The position numbers and the translations under genes are program-made. DNA of 34,432 bases, taken from the NCBI GenBank assembly GCA_016124275.1, contig WGOA01000069.1:1-34432 (forward strand), read 5' to 3'. Source of the stretch: Bacteroidota bacterium. GTDB lineage: Bacteria > Bacteroidota > Bacteroidia > Chitinophagales > BACL12. The notes under the pieces are model-generated. The model worked only from the letters and a program-made list of their open reading frames with translations, made no database searches and was not told the DNA's origin. Below are positions 1-7,877 of the stretch, in pieces. Position 1 is the first letter of the stretch. Each line of letters begins with the position of its first letter.

Positions 1-45
1 ATTTTTCGTTTTCATTTTTCGTTTTCATTTTTCGTTTTCATTTTT
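1..45. repeat. 13-bp tandem repeat, about 3.5 copies
   Basis: The unit ATTTTTCGTTTTC is repeated three times without change and a fourth partial copy (ATTTTT) follows. The array touches the first base of the window, so its true length is unknown. It lies just before a terminator hairpin, downstream of whatever plus-strand gene ends to the left. Such short perfect repeats can vary in copy number by slippage; no coding role is visible. Confidence 0.9.
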
Positions 46-51
46 AGAGGG

Positions 52-86
52 AAGGCGCAGCGACTGGTTCGCTGCGCTTTGTTTTT
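52..86 (+). terminator. Rho-independent terminator of an upstream gene outside the window
   Basis: GCGCAGCGA (55-63) pairs perfectly with TCGCTGCGC (69-77) around a CTGGT loop, and A-T/G-T pairs at 52-54 and 78-80 extend the stem. GTTTTT follows, which orients it for plus-strand transcription entering from the left. The minus-strand gene ending at 126 runs towards it. Confidence 0.75.
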
Positions 87-125
87 ACGCCTGTCTTTGA
101 TCTGCCCACCTGCGTTTCACTGGCG

Positions 126-884
126 CTATAATGCGGAGTCAGCCTCCGGTTTGCGACCAATTCTGCCTGCCGGAAGCGAAAATGCCAATCCTGTTGAAAA
201 GTAACTGCCCGATTGGGTCATAGGATAGACCCAGTTTTGATCCGGATTGCGCAGCACAGCGACTGCCACCTGTTGCGTTCCGGCAATTCCCTGGTGATAA
301 GATACCTGCAGGTCCAGACAAAAGTTAGCGCGTGTACAGTAGCCCAGCTCCGCCTGCACACTGACGGCGGCCTGAACATGCCTTTGTGGCTGAGCCAGGA
401 CCTGGAAGACAGGTCCTGAAGGAGGAACCGGCTCAGCTGCAGATCCGCTGCCCAGCACCTGCATTTCTAATGCATAGACCTGGCCGATGGTCCAGCGCTG
501 GCCCAGTGCCCGCTTAAGCCCAAATCCGAGGGGCAGCTCCACCACCGAAAAATCATTCTGCTGCCTTTGTGCGGAACCTGGTTGGTTCCAAACCACAACA
601 GTAGTTTGGTTCCTGAGGCGGAATCCGGTTCGCAATTCGGCGTCGTCAGAGAGGGGGAAGTGAAGGTCAAGTCCAACAAAGGCGTTCTGGCCAGGCCGCA
701 CCTCAAGTGTCGGATCGGCTATCGCGGGCGGAATCTGCGAATGTTGAAGGGCGTATCCCGCACTTAGGCCAACTTTTAGGCCTGTTTGGGCGTTGCATTC
801 CGTGGGAATGGTTAATAGAAGGCTCCAGAAAAGCAGTGCAGGAAGAAAAGCAAAAATTGCAGTAGGTTGCGGCGGTGGATTCAT
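126..884 (-). CDS. Secreted protein, probable outer-membrane beta-barrel
   Basis: Function not recognised. The reading frame is open to 968, but I place the start at the Met at 884 because it begins a convincing signal peptide (a hydrophobic stretch ending ECNAQ) and because a longer protein would overlap the divergent gene starting at 950. The mature part is about 220 residues of short alternating strands separated by glycines (for example GLKVGLSAGYALQ, AFVGLDLHFPL, FSTGLAFSLPAG), the pattern of small Bacteroidota porin-like or PorT/OmpA-type barrel proteins. No catalytic motif is seen. A single terminal strand ending in Leu fits outer-membrane insertion. The barrel call is inference from pattern; the signal peptide is directly visible. 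Confidence 0.6.
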   Translation of the reverse strand: MNPPPQPTAIFAFLPALLFWSLLLTIPTECNAQTGLKVGLSAGYALQHSQIPPAIADPTLEVRPGQNAFVGLDLHFPLSDDAELRTGFRLRNQTTVVVWNQPGSAQRQQNDFSVVELPLGFGLKRALGQRWTIGQVYALEMQVLGSGSAAEPVPPSGPVFQVLAQPQRHVQAAVSVQAELGYCTRANFCLDLQVSYHQGIAGTQQVAVAVLRNPDQNWVYPMTQSGSYFSTGLAFSLPAGRIGRKPEADSAL

Positions 885-949
885 GGGGGCAGGATTCCTG
901 GCTTGGCAAACCCAAGCAGGAAGGCCGGAATAAGGGTTAAAACGTTGGC

Positions 950-2110
950 ATGAGCAAGAATAGTACACGGCTTTGGCAGCGAGCGATGTTGTTTATGGCA
1001 GCTGCCGGAATAGCCGGTTGGTTGTTGTCCCCTGTGGGTGCGGCGTGGTTAACGCCCGATGTTGCACGGGACGCGAACCTTTCGCCTGAACAAGCAAGCG
1101 CAAAGTCTTCCGGGTTGACCCCAAGCGCACCTGCTGATCGAGCTTTAGGCACTGGCGCAACGCGTTCCGATCGGATGAACGGAGTTTCGCTGACGGCCCC
1201 GCCGCGTCCGGTTCAGGCAGAGGTTTTTGGCCAGTTGAAAAGCGAAACAGGTGCCGATTGGGTCAGTGTCATTCCCTATGCATTCTGCTTTCCCGGTGAC
1301 CCCGCTGTACATTTTGATGTTTCCCGCCAATGGTGGGGAGAGCGGACGGAAGGCGTCAGCGCACAGGTGCGCTATGCCCGGCAGCACGGTATGAAGGTGA
1401 TGATCAAACCGCATGTCTGGGTGGTGCACGGGGGTTGGATTGGCGATTACAGTTTTGAGGAGGAACAAGACTGGCAGCGTTGGGAAGAGGCCTACCAGCG
1501 TTACATTCTGCGCTATGCCCGACTTGCTGATTCGCTTGATGCAGACCTTTTCTGTATTTCTACGGAAACGGAGCGGGCAGTGCGCGAGCGGCCCGCCTTT
1601 TGGGACAAACTCATTGTGGAGATCCGGCGAGTGTACGATGGCCCGCTGACCTATGCCGCCAACTGGGATAATTTCGACAATATTCCATTTTGGGACCGGC
1701 TGGATTACATCGGCATTGACGCCTACTTCCCATTGTTGCCAAACCCGGAACCTTCTCTGGTTGAGCTCAAGGCTGCCTGGCTGCCTTATCTCCAATCAGT
1801 AAAGGCCGTTCAGCAGAAGGCAGGTAAACCCGTGTTGTTTACCGAGTACGGTTACCTCAGTGTTCCCGGCAGCACCTGGCAAACCTGGAAGCTCGAAAAT
1901 CAGCTTGGCGAATTGCCCGCTGATGAAGCTGCCCAAAAGCTTGCCTATGATGCCCTTTTCCAGACTTTTTGGCCTCAAGAGTGGTTTGCCGGCGGGTTTT
2001 TGTGGAAGTGGTATTTGGACCATGAAAGCCGTCTGAATGAGCACGACCGGGATTATACTCCGCAGGGAAAGGCCGTTCTACCCTTGATCCGGGCATGGTA
2101 CAACGAATAG
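950..2110 (+). CDS. GH113-like glycoside hydrolase (TIM barrel), membrane-anchored or secreted
   Basis: The 386-residue product resembles the glycoside hydrolase family 113 TIM-barrel group, which includes endo-beta-mannanases. An N-terminal hydrophobic segment (about residues 11-32) is a signal peptide or anchor, followed by a low-complexity linker to about residue 80. The barrel runs to the end. The acid/base candidate is the Glu in FCISTETER after a beta strand, and the nucleophile candidate is the Glu in PVLFTEYGYLS, the spacing and order expected for clan GH-A enzymes. KPHVWVVHGGW and LDYIGIDAYFPL are typical GH113 strand motifs. The substrate cannot be read from the sequence. It starts 65 bp from the divergent barrel-protein gene, so a shared regulatory region is likely. 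No polysaccharide-utilisation genes (SusC/SusD) flank it. Confidence 0.75.
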   Translation: MSKNSTRLWQRAMLFMAAAGIAGWLLSPVGAAWLTPDVARDANLSPEQASAKSSGLTPSAPADRALGTGATRSDRMNGVSLTAPPRPVQAEVFGQLKSETGADWVSVIPYAFCFPGDPAVHFDVSRQWWGERTEGVSAQVRYARQHGMKVMIKPHVWVVHGGWIGDYSFEEEQDWQRWEEAYQRYILRYARLADSLDADLFCISTETERAVRERPAFWDKLIVEIRRVYDGPLTYAANWDNFDNIPFWDRLDYIGIDAYFPLLPNPEPSLVELKAAWLPYLQSVKAVQQKAGKPVLFTEYGYLSVPGSTWQTWKLENQLGELPADEAAQKLAYDALFQTFWPQEWFAGGFLWKWYLDHESRLNEHDRDYTPQGKAVLPLIRAWYNE

Positions 2111-2259
2111 GAGGGAGCCGCTTTCATGGTTTTCCGTCACAAAGTTTTCCACATTAAGCCATTATTTTCTTTGTCTACATCGCTTTGTTTTGCTCGCCTT
2201 TCGATCTTGTCTGGTTTATGCAACTTGCTGATAATGTGTCAATTATTTTTCGATTAGAC

Positions 2260-2290
2260 CTTGTTCAATTGAAAATGAGGTGTATCTTTC
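2260..2290 (+). promoter_or_regulatory. Candidate Bacteroidota promoter for the small T9SS protein
   Basis: CTTG at 2260-2263 is separated by exactly 19 bases from TATCTTTC at 2283-2290, close to the Bacteroidota pattern TTTG-N19-TAnnTTTG. It lies about 77 bases before the Met at 2367, and would rule out the longer GTG-initiated frame beginning at 2280. One mismatch in each box. Confidence 0.35.
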
Positions 2291-2366
2291 ATTAGGATTA
2301 CAAGGGAGTTTCCAACAATCAGCATGCAACAAGGGAGGAGTTTTTTCGGTAAAACAGTTTTGTCAC

Positions 2367-3353
2367 ATGTTCAAATGGACATCCATGTTGCAGTTTTTTG
2401 TACGGGCATTGCTCATCCTTGCCTTCTCTACAACGGCCCTTCTGGCCCAAATCCCTTACGGAGACTTTGAGTCTTGGGAGTCTACAGATGACTCCCTCTT
2501 CGAAAATCCGTACCAATGGTCCTCTCTCAACGAGATTCATAATCTTTTGGGCTATACAGAGTACACCGTACTCCGAGCACCCAGTGATGTGGAGGGAGAC
2601 TTTGCTTTAGAGGCACAAACCCGCAAATTCTGCGATTCAGATTCCTCCGTCTGTTACCTTGTACCGGGCATGGCCGTACTCGGCGACCTGTACATTAACC
2701 CTTCTGACCTCTCTATTGTAACCCCCGGATTGCCCTTCGAAGAACGGCCGGATTTTGTAACTGCGTATTACCAATACTACCCGGTTTTACAAGATTCATT
2801 CCGCGTAGTTGTGGAATTATCCAAAAGCCTGCCAAGTGGGGGTAAGATGGTGGTCGCCTACGGCGAGTATCAAAGTGGGGATGTCATGGCCCAGTTCCAG
2901 CCCATGAATTTGGAACTGGTTTACTTCACCGATGTCAACCCGGACAAAATCAAACTGGCCATTTTTTCCGGCGTTCGAAATGAACCCTTTACCGGGGATT
3001 ATCCGGTAGGCAGCCGCCTCATTCTGGATAACATGAAACTCGGCCCACAAATTGAAACGCCGACGGGTTTGAATGCAAACCTGATTGACCAAGGCAGTTT
3101 CCAGTTGTTTCCAATCCCAGCCAGTTCTGACCTGACCCTCCGCTGGGACGGACAAGCGTTGCAAGGAGCCACAACGCTTCAACTTTACAACAACACAGGC
3201 CGGTTGGTCCAGGAGCAGCAGGGGTTTTCTGCTTCTCCAAACAACACAACGTCTCTGTCTGTAGCAGATTTACCAGCCGGAACATACTGGTTGCGACTCA
3301 GTGGCCCGAGTGGCCAGCACCTCGGAACCCGTCAGGTGCCCGTGTTGCGCTAA
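2367..3353 (+). CDS. T9SS-secreted protein with type A sorting domain
   Basis: This 328-residue protein carries a signal peptide (hydrophobic core FFVRALLILAFSTTALLAQ, cleavage near residue 28), a unique region of about 215 residues, and a C-terminal T9SS type A sorting domain from about residue 245 (FQLFPIPASSDLTLRW ... LPAGTYWLRLSG). The unique part begins GDFESWE and contains PYQWSSL, reminiscent of Bacteroidota beta-sandwich surface domains such as PCMD, but I cannot assign it with confidence. The frame is open upstream to a GTG at 2280; I chose the Met at 2367 because the signal peptide follows at once, with Met 2385 as an alternative. The usual Pro-Asn-Pro of the sorting domain is Pro-Ile-Pro here. 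It ends at a strong terminator. Confidence 0.7.
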   Translation: MFKWTSMLQFFVRALLILAFSTTALLAQIPYGDFESWESTDDSLFENPYQWSSLNEIHNLLGYTEYTVLRAPSDVEGDFALEAQTRKFCDSDSSVCYLVPGMAVLGDLYINPSDLSIVTPGLPFEERPDFVTAYYQYYPVLQDSFRVVVELSKSLPSGGKMVVAYGEYQSGDVMAQFQPMNLELVYFTDVNPDKIKLAIFSGVRNEPFTGDYPVGSRLILDNMKLGPQIETPTGLNANLIDQGSFQLFPIPASSDLTLRWDGQALQGATTLQLYNNTGRLVQEQQGFSASPNNTTSLSVADLPAGTYWLRLSGPSGQHLGTRQVPVLR

Positions 3354-3400
3354 GGGCCTTAGGCAGAATCAAGGCAGTTAAAATGACCTTGGACAAAAAA

Positions 3401-3431
3401 GCCCCGTTGCCGATAAGGCAACGGGGCTTTT
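3401..3431. terminator. Bidirectional Rho-independent terminator between two convergent genes
   Basis: GCCCCGTTGCC (3401-3411) pairs perfectly with GGCAACGGGGC (3417-3427) around a GATAA loop. TTTT follows on the plus strand and six A precede the stem, giving a T tract on the minus strand. It can end both the T9SS protein gene at 3353 and dnaK, whose stop is at 3455. Confidence 0.92.
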
Positions 3432-3454
3432 GATTAACTCAACGTTGAGCAATG

Positions 3455-5386
3455 TTATTTGCCATCAACTTCTTCGAACTCCACATCGGTGACATCTTCT
3501 GCGGGTTCGCCTTGTGTTGCACCGGACGTTCCGCCTGCCCCACCTTGTGGACCATTGTTGGTGGCACCGGGTGCAGGTCCGCCTTGGTTGGCTTTGTACA
3601 AATCTTCGCTGGCCGCGTTCCAGGCGTCGTTCAGTGCCTTCATGCCAGCATCAACACCGTTCAAGTCTTGTGACTTGTGGGCTTCGCGCAGACGCTCAAC
3701 AGCACTTTCGATAACCGCCTTTTTGTCAGCGGGCAATTTGTCGCCGTACTCGCGGAGTTGCTTTTCGGTTTGGAAAATCAACCCGTCTGCCTGATTGAGT
3801 TTATCAACCCGGACGCTGGCTTCTTTGTCCGTAGCCTCGTTCGCTTTGGCTTCGTCGCGCATGCGGCGAACTTCTTCGTCAGAAAGACCAGTTGAAGCCT
3901 CAATGCGGATGCTCTGCTCTTTGCCAGTTCCCTTGTCGCGGGCACTCACATGCAGCAGGCCGTTGGCATCGATGTCAAAGATGACTTCAATTTGTGGCAC
4001 ACCGCGCGGTGCGGGTGGGAGTCCGTCCAGGTGGAAGCGACCAATCGAGCGGTTGTCATTGGCCATGGGCCGTTCGCCCTGAAGGATGTTAATTTCTACG
4101 GATGGCTGGTTGTCAGCTGCCGTGGAGAACACCTCTGACTTTTTGGTCGGAATGGTGGTGTTGCTTTCAATCAGGCGGGTAAAGCGGCCCCCCATGGTTT
4201 CAATGCCGAGCGAAAGGGGCGTTACGTCGAGCAACAACACATCTTTAACATCGCCAGAAAGCACGCCGCCCTGAATAGCGGCGCCAATGGCCACCACTTC
4301 GTCCGGGTTCACGCCTTTGGATGGCTTTTTGCCAAAGAACTGCTCTACGCGCTCCTGAATCCGGGGAATGCGGGTGGACCCGCCTACAAGAATGACTTCG
4401 TCGATGTCAGCCTTGCTGTAGCCGGCATCTTTCAAGGCACTTTCGCAAGGCTTGATGGTGCGCTCCACCAATTCGTCGCTGAGTTGCTCAAAACGAGCGC
4501 GGTTCAGTTTCTTGACGAGGTGCTTTGGTACGCCGTCCACAGCGGTGATGTAAGGCAGGTTGATTTCTGTCTCGGAGGTAGAAGACAGCTCGATTTTGGC
4601 TTTCTCTGCGGCCTCTTTAAGGCGTTGCAGGGCCATTGGGTCTTTGCGCAAGTCAATGTTTTCTTCGCGCTTGAACTCGTCGGCCATCCAATTGATGATC
4701 ACGTGGTCAAAGTCGTCGCCTCCAAGGTGGGTGTCGCCGTTGGTGGATTTTACTTCAAACACGCCGTCGCCCAATTCCAGGATGGAGATATCAAACGTAC
4801 CACCGCCAAGGTCATAGACCGCAACTTTCATGTCGCGGCTGCGCTTGTCCAGCCCGTAGGCCAGCGCAGCGGCAGTAGGTTCGTTGATGATTCGCCGAAC
4901 CTTCAAGCCGGCAATTTCCCCCGCTTCTTTCGTAGCCTGGCGCTGCGAATCGTTGAAATAGGCGGGAACGGTGATAACAGCCTCGTTAACGCCATGACCG
5001 AGGTAATCTTCGGCCACTTTCTTCAACTTTTGGAGCACCATAGCGGAAATCTCCTGCGGGGTGTACTGGCGGTCACCAATTTGAACGCGGGCAGTGTCGT
5101 TGTCGCCGCGCACCACCTGGTAGCTGATCATGGACAATTCGCGGTTAATCTCCGAATGGCGATTGCCCATGAATCGTTTGATGGACGAAATGGTTTTTGT
5201 GGGGTTGGTAATGGCCTGGCGCTTAGCCGGATCGCCAATCTTTCGTTCCCCATTTTCCAGAAAGCCCACAACAGAGGGCGTGGTTCGGCGGCCTTCCTCG
5301 TTAGGGATGACCACAGGCTCTGAACCTTCCATGACGGCCACGCAAGAGTTCGTGGTGCCCAGGTCTATACCGATAATTTTGCTCAT
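3455..5386 (-). CDS. dnaK: Molecular chaperone DnaK (Hsp70)
   Basis: Full-length 643-residue Hsp70. The N-terminal ATPase domain shows the phosphate-1 motif [10 protein letters not shown] (residues 4-13), the phosphate-2 motif [12 protein letters not shown] (about 190-200) and the adenosine motif [11 protein letters not shown] (about 338). The linker [13 protein letters not shown] leads into the substrate-binding beta domain and helical lid. The C terminus is a Gly/Ala/Pro-rich tail ending VEFEEVDGK, the usual DnaK ending that contacts co-chaperones. It works with DnaJ and GrpE in folding client proteins in the cytoplasm; neither partner is adjacent, so the gene stands alone. No CIRCE element was found upstream. 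A hairpin lies in the leader (see 5422-5441). Confidence 0.98.
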   Translation of the reverse strand: MSKIIGIDLGTTNSCVAVMEGSEPVVIPNEEGRRTTPSVVGFLENGERKIGDPAKRQAITNPTKTISSIKRFMGNRHSEINRELSMISYQVVRGDNDTARVQIGDRQYTPQEISAMVLQKLKKVAEDYLGHGVNEAVITVPAYFNDSQRQATKEAGEIAGLKVRRIINEPTAAALAYGLDKRSRDMKVAVYDLGGGTFDISILELGDGVFEVKSTNGDTHLGGDDFDHVIINWMADEFKREENIDLRKDPMALQRLKEAAEKAKIELSSTSETEINLPYITAVDGVPKHLVKKLNRARFEQLSDELVERTIKPCESALKDAGYSKADIDEVILVGGSTRIPRIQERVEQFFGKKPSKGVNPDEVVAIGAAIQGGVLSGDVKDVLLLDVTPLSLGIETMGGRFTRLIESNTTIPTKKSEVFSTAADNQPSVEINILQGERPMANDNRSIGRFHLDGLPPAPRGVPQIEVIFDIDANGLLHVSARDKGTGKEQSIRIEASTGLSDEEVRRMRDEAKANEATDKEASVRVDKLNQADGLIFQTEKQLREYGDKLPADKKAVIESAVERLREAHKSQDLNGVDAGMKALNDAWNAASEDLYKANQGGPAPGATNNGPQGGAGGTSGATQGEPAEDVTDVEFEEVDGK

Positions 5387-5421
5387 TTCTCTCAGGAAAG
5401 TTTCTGCGGATAAAAAGGATG

Positions 5422-5441
5422 CCGGGAACGTTTTTCCCCGG
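5422..5441 (-). promoter_or_regulatory. Hairpin in the dnaK leader
   Basis: CCGGGAA (5422-5428) pairs with TTCCCCGG (5434-5441), one base bulged, 36 bases upstream of the dnaK start. It is not followed by a T tract in the sense direction, so it is not an intrinsic terminator. It could affect translation or RNA stability; its role is unproven. Confidence 0.35.
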
Positions 5442-5575
5442 ATACCTAGCCATAATCAAGGGTTGTGCCAAGGGCCATATCATGCCATTTTCACGCAGAA
5501 TCTGCCTTTTAGGCTGACAAAGGGGCGGAAGATGCGCCAAATCGGCACATGACAAGGGCGAAAAAGTTGGGGGAT

Positions 5576-5631
5576 AAAGCGGGAGTCCTTTCCGGAGCAG
5601 GTTGCCGAATTGGCAATTGGGTACCCGCTTT
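5576..5631 (-). terminator. Possible end-of-operon stem structure after the second lipoprotein
   Basis: AAAGCGGG (5576-5583) pairs with CCCGCTTT (5624-5631), enclosing a smaller hairpin TTGCC/GGCAA (5602-5606 and 5612-5616). The structure overlaps the stop codon of the lipoprotein ending at 5630, and a T5 run follows on the minus strand after about ten bases. It would separate that operon from dnaK. The long loop makes it weak evidence. Confidence 0.3.
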
Positions 5632-6700
5632 AAGGGCAGAAGGGGTAAAACGGCGAATCGCCCGAAGCTGCGTAGTTCAAGCCACCTGTGATGGACCCGC
5701 AAGCAATGCTGTCCAAGGTCTGGTTGTTGAACTTGTATTTAGGGGTGGTTGCGAGGTGGCGGCTGGCCAGTAGTCCAAGGCCTCCGTCGACATTGGTGTA
5801 GGTCGCGCTGATCTGGTCAGCAGTGATGCCCAGCTGCGAGCTGCCAAACAGGAGGTAATTGTACAATTCCTGATCGCCGGCGTAGAATTGAAAATCGACA
5901 GAGTCCACAATCCGGATAACCCCTGGTTCCGGATTTGCAGCGGCGCGTAGGAAACTGTAGAATCCAGGGCGCGGGATGTCGTAATCAAGCGCGGTTGCCA
6001 GATTTGGGTTGTCCACGAGCTCCTGATTGAAGATTCGCCAGTCGTAAATGGTATCGCCAAGTTGGACCGTGACGTCGCCGGCATCTACGTTTTTGATGTA
6101 GAAACGCATGTGCAGTTCGTAAACTTTGGCTCCGGGCGTGTTGTTCCAGCGCACCTGGTAATCAGCCAGCGAGGCAAAACTCAGGGAGGTGGACAAGGTA
6201 GGGGTAGGCGTAGGCCGAACGACACTGAAGTTATCCAGGACCTCCGTTTCAGCACTTACGTTGATGTCCAGGGCGGGATCTTCGGCGACAACGCGGTAAG
6301 TGCGATCCGGGTTGAGCACACCTACATGGCGGTAGAGCAGGTTGGGCACTTCGGCAAAGGCCCCCAGGTTTTTGCTGCGGCCCAGGCTATCGCCGTTAAC
6401 GAGCAGGAGTGGTTTGCTCGAGACCAGATTATCATCGTTGTATTCTTCAATGCGCACTTGCAAACCGGGTCCGTAATAGATTTCGGCCGGGTCTCGCGCC
6501 AGCAATAAGGCACTTTCGCCCTCTTTAAGAAAAGCCCGGTTAATGCGAATGAAGTGCGTGTCTTCCGCAATGTCCAGCAAACCGAACAGCACCGGGGTTT
6601 CCACAAACTCCGCGTTGAGGTCCAGATCAGTGGAACAGCCGCCTGCGGCAAACACAGAACTCAGCAGGAGCATGCCTGCTGCGAAGCGAAATTTCTTCAT
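5630..6700 (-). CDS. Surface lipoprotein, second of a paralogous pair
   Basis: Unrecognised 356-residue lipoprotein. I start at the Met at 6700 because MKKFRFAAG begins a lipoprotein signal peptide with lipobox AAGGC (Cys 22). The open frame continues upstream to 6883, but that extension would bury the signal peptide and overlap the previous gene. The mature protein is predicted beta-rich (VRIEEYNDD, YQVRWNNTPGAKVYELHMRFYI) and shares with its upstream neighbour the opening ETPVLFGLLDIAEDTHFIRINR, the block TYTNVDGGLGLLASR and the ending LDSIACGSITGGL ... CP. The overall style recalls Bacteroidota outer-membrane lipoproteins such as DUF4249 proteins, but I do not claim that family. It probably faces the periplasm or cell exterior. 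Confidence 0.7.
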   Translation of the reverse strand: MKKFRFAAGMLLLSSVFAAGGCSTDLDLNAEFVETPVLFGLLDIAEDTHFIRINRAFLKEGESALLLARDPAEIYYGPGLQVRIEEYNDDNLVSSKPLLLVNGDSLGRSKNLGAFAEVPNLLYRHVGVLNPDRTYRVVAEDPALDINVSAETEVLDNFSVVRPTPTPTLSTSLSFASLADYQVRWNNTPGAKVYELHMRFYIKNVDAGDVTVQLGDTIYDWRIFNQELVDNPNLATALDYDIPRPGFYSFLRAAANPEPGVIRIVDSVDFQFYAGDQELYNYLLFGSSQLGITADQISATYTNVDGGLGLLASRHLATTPKYKFNNQTLDSIACGSITGGLNYAASGDSPFYPFCP

Positions 6701-6839
6701 GCCGGGCGAAAATACCGTTTTTCTGCCCACCGCGGCGGGGGATGAGCATGAGTTTAACGTCATAACGCTGTCAAGAATCAGTTGCGGGTGTTCGGGGGCA
6801 GGTTGATTAGCAGGCCGTTCGGGCAATTGCTCCGCAGGC

Positions 6840-7874
6840 TTAGGGGCAGGTTTCCGAGCCAGGGGGTCCCGCTGGTCGCTCAAACCCCAAAGCGCGGGTA
6901 ATGCCCCCGCAGGCCAGCGAGTCCAAAGTGGCTTGGGTCAGCGGGATGTTCCTGGATGAAGCTACGCTTCGGCTGCTGAAAATGCCCAGGCCGCCGTCAA
7001 GGTTTGTGTAGGTAGGCGTGATGTAGAGCGCGGAAATGCCCAAAAGGGTTTGGTTGTTGAGGTAGAGCAGGTAAACCTCTTCGCCTGCCGCCAATATATT
7101 GAGGTCAAGCCCGGTAAAGCGCCTTCTTCCCGGGGGGAGGGGCGGTAAAACGCTTCGCAAGCCGGTGTAAAAAATGAAGTTCTGAACCTTGACCTGCATC
7201 AGGACAGGCCCATCGGAGGCCAGCAAAACCTGGTTTCGAAAGATCGGGTATTCCGTGGTTTTGCTTTGCCAGATGCCCTCCTGCCATTCGTCGTAATGAA
7301 CCTGGAAAAAGCCATCGTAAAGCCTCCCGCCTACCGCACTGGCCCAAAGCACATTGAAACTTCCGGTATCCGCATAGTCGATGGGAAAATCGGGGTTGGC
7401 TGCATAGAATACAGCGAAAGGCTTTACCAGGAGGGTACGTGCCGTGTACTCGGTGGAAGGGCCGAGCCGCTCTATGCGAAGCCGGTATTCCGCATCGGGA
7501 TTTAACGCTGCTTTAAAGCGGTACAGCACATTGGGTTTTCCGGCAAACAGTCCGGTTTCTTTGGGCAATCCAATGCTGTCGCCGATGACGCGTTCAAGGT
7601 TCCAACGGCGTTGCTCGAGCCCGCCAATCCATTCGCCCATTTCCAGGACAACCGAGTCAGAAGGATAATAAATTTTGTTGGGATCTGCCGCGCTGATCAG
7701 GCCGCTGACCCCTTCAGATTGAAAGCTGCGCTGCAACCTGACATAGTGAATACTATCCTGTCCATTCAGGAGGGACCAGACCACCGGTGTTTCCTCCGCT
7801 GGTCCGAACAGATCAATTTCGTTGCTGCAGGACAGCAACAGCATCCCTGTGCCGATCAGCAGCAGGGTGCGCAT
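6840..7874 (-). CDS. Surface lipoprotein, first of a paralogous pair
   Basis: Unrecognised 344-residue lipoprotein whose signal peptide ends in the lipobox LLSC (Cys 16). It is a clear paralogue of the protein encoded at 5630-6700: both begin the mature region with an E-E/V-TPV-(V/L)-(W/F)-(S/G)-LL block, both contain TYTN(L/V)DGGLG near the C terminus, both have LDS(L/I)ACG(G/S)IT, and both end in Cys-Pro, suggesting a conserved C-terminal disulphide. The start codon lies 3 bases after the stop of the FG-GAP/UnbV gene, so the two are almost certainly co-transcribed. The second lipoprotein follows after 139 bases. Function unknown; a role attached to the propeller protein is inferred only from the operon. 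Confidence 0.75.
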   Translation of the reverse strand: MRTLLLIGTGMLLLSCSNEIDLFGPAEETPVVWSLLNGQDSIHYVRLQRSFQSEGVSGLISAADPNKIYYPSDSVVLEMGEWIGGLEQRRWNLERVIGDSIGLPKETGLFAGKPNVLYRFKAALNPDAEYRLRIERLGPSTEYTARTLLVKPFAVFYAANPDFPIDYADTGSFNVLWASAVGGRLYDGFFQVHYDEWQEGIWQSKTTEYPIFRNQVLLASDGPVLMQVKVQNFIFYTGLRSVLPPLPPGRRRFTGLDLNILAAGEEVYLLYLNNQTLLGISALYITPTYTNLDGGLGIFSSRSVASSRNIPLTQATLDSLACGGITRALGFERPAGPPGSETCP

Positions 7875-7877
7875 CTG

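Noticed and set aside
2280..2366. GTG-initiated extension of the small T9SS protein
   Set aside because: It would precede the signal peptide with 29 non-hydrophobic residues and runs through a candidate promoter box.
4484..5323. 279-residue open frame on the plus strand inside dnaK
   Set aside because: Antisense shadow of a highly conserved gene, with no independent coding evidence.
6701..6883. Longer N terminus for the second lipoprotein
   Set aside because: It would place 61 proline-rich residues before a clear lipoprotein signal peptide and overlap the upstream gene.
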